Below, piece after piece: positions 13,203 to 13,240 of a stretch of 13,240 nt of DNA. Under the pieces are notes generated by a model that worked only from the letters and a program-made list of their open reading frames with translations, had not been told where the DNA came from and ran no database searches. Position 1 is the stretch's first letter. Every line of letters begins with the position of its first letter. The DNA comes from Richelia sp. UBA3308. GTDB lineage: Bacteria; Cyanobacteriota; Cyanobacteriia; Cyanobacteriales; Nostocaceae. Where the stretch lies: the NCBI GenBank assembly GCA_002361335.1, contig DESS01000338.1:8352-21591 (forward strand). The letters are read 5' to 3'. Both the position numbers and the translations under genes were made by a program.

Positions 13203-13240
13203 ATTACTCATTACTCATTACTCGTTACTCGTTACTTGTT
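13203..13240. repeat. Heptamer tandem array (ATTACTC/GTTACTC), cut by the window end
   Basis: ATTACTC occurs three times, then GTTACTC, GTTACTT and GTT at the edge. Its reverse complement (GAGTAAT/GAGTAAC) resembles the array at 13092-13147, so the two face each other around about 55 bp and could pair into a long imperfect hairpin in the 3' untranslated region. Confidence 0.85.

Overview
The window looks like chromosome from a filamentous, probably heterocyst-forming (Nostocales-type) cyanobacterium. The evidence is indirect. The DNA is AT-rich. HIP1 octamers (GCGATCGC) occur in the tyrosine-kinase gene. Hexa-, hepta- and octanucleotide tandem repeats (STRR-like) sit in almost every intergenic gap. 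The right-hand gene encodes a DUF1517 protein with a glycine-rich stretch, a family typical of cyanobacteria and plastids. No rRNA, tRNA, CRISPR array or intact transposase is visible.

Positions 138-10688 hold one minus-strand exopolysaccharide (EPS) assembly cluster. In transcription order (right to left) it contains: an Alg14-like subunit (10242-10688, PssD/EpsE type) and an Alg13-like subunit (9720-10202, PssE/EpsF type), which together should make one glycosyltransferase; a Wzc-type polysaccharide copolymerase fused to a BY-kinase (7601-9637); two full-length paralogous polytopic proteins of the O-antigen ligase/Wzy class (6199-7587 and 4239-5579); a GT2 glycosyltransferase (3080-4108); and two GT4 glycosyltransferases (1630-2841 and 138-1277). 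This fits a Wzx/Wzy-type pathway: sugars are added to a lipid-linked unit by the GTs, polymerised by a Wzy-like protein, and controlled in length and export by Wzc. No priming phosphoglycosyl transferase, Wzx flippase or Wza/OPX channel is present, so these are presumably elsewhere. The first four genes are closely spaced. The later genes are separated by 130-619 bp gaps full of repeats, so a single continuous transcript is not assured.

Positions 10689-12126 separate the EPS cluster from a plus-strand gene. The part next to the EPS genes holds a good sigma70-like promoter candidate and two stem-loops in the predicted leader. The middle holds short protein-like reading frames in different frames on the minus strand, possibly a decayed gene that I cannot identify. 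The rest holds several small inverted repeats and an octamer repeat.

Positions 12127-13092 (plus) encode a secreted or membrane DUF1517 protein, followed by two heptamer arrays in inverted orientation that run to the end of the window.

The most interesting points are the tandem pair of ligase/polymerase paralogues, a compound tandem duplication with a later insertion behind one GT4 gene, and a 160-bp MITE-like palindromic element between the two paralogues. No clearly new biological system can be claimed from the sequence alone.
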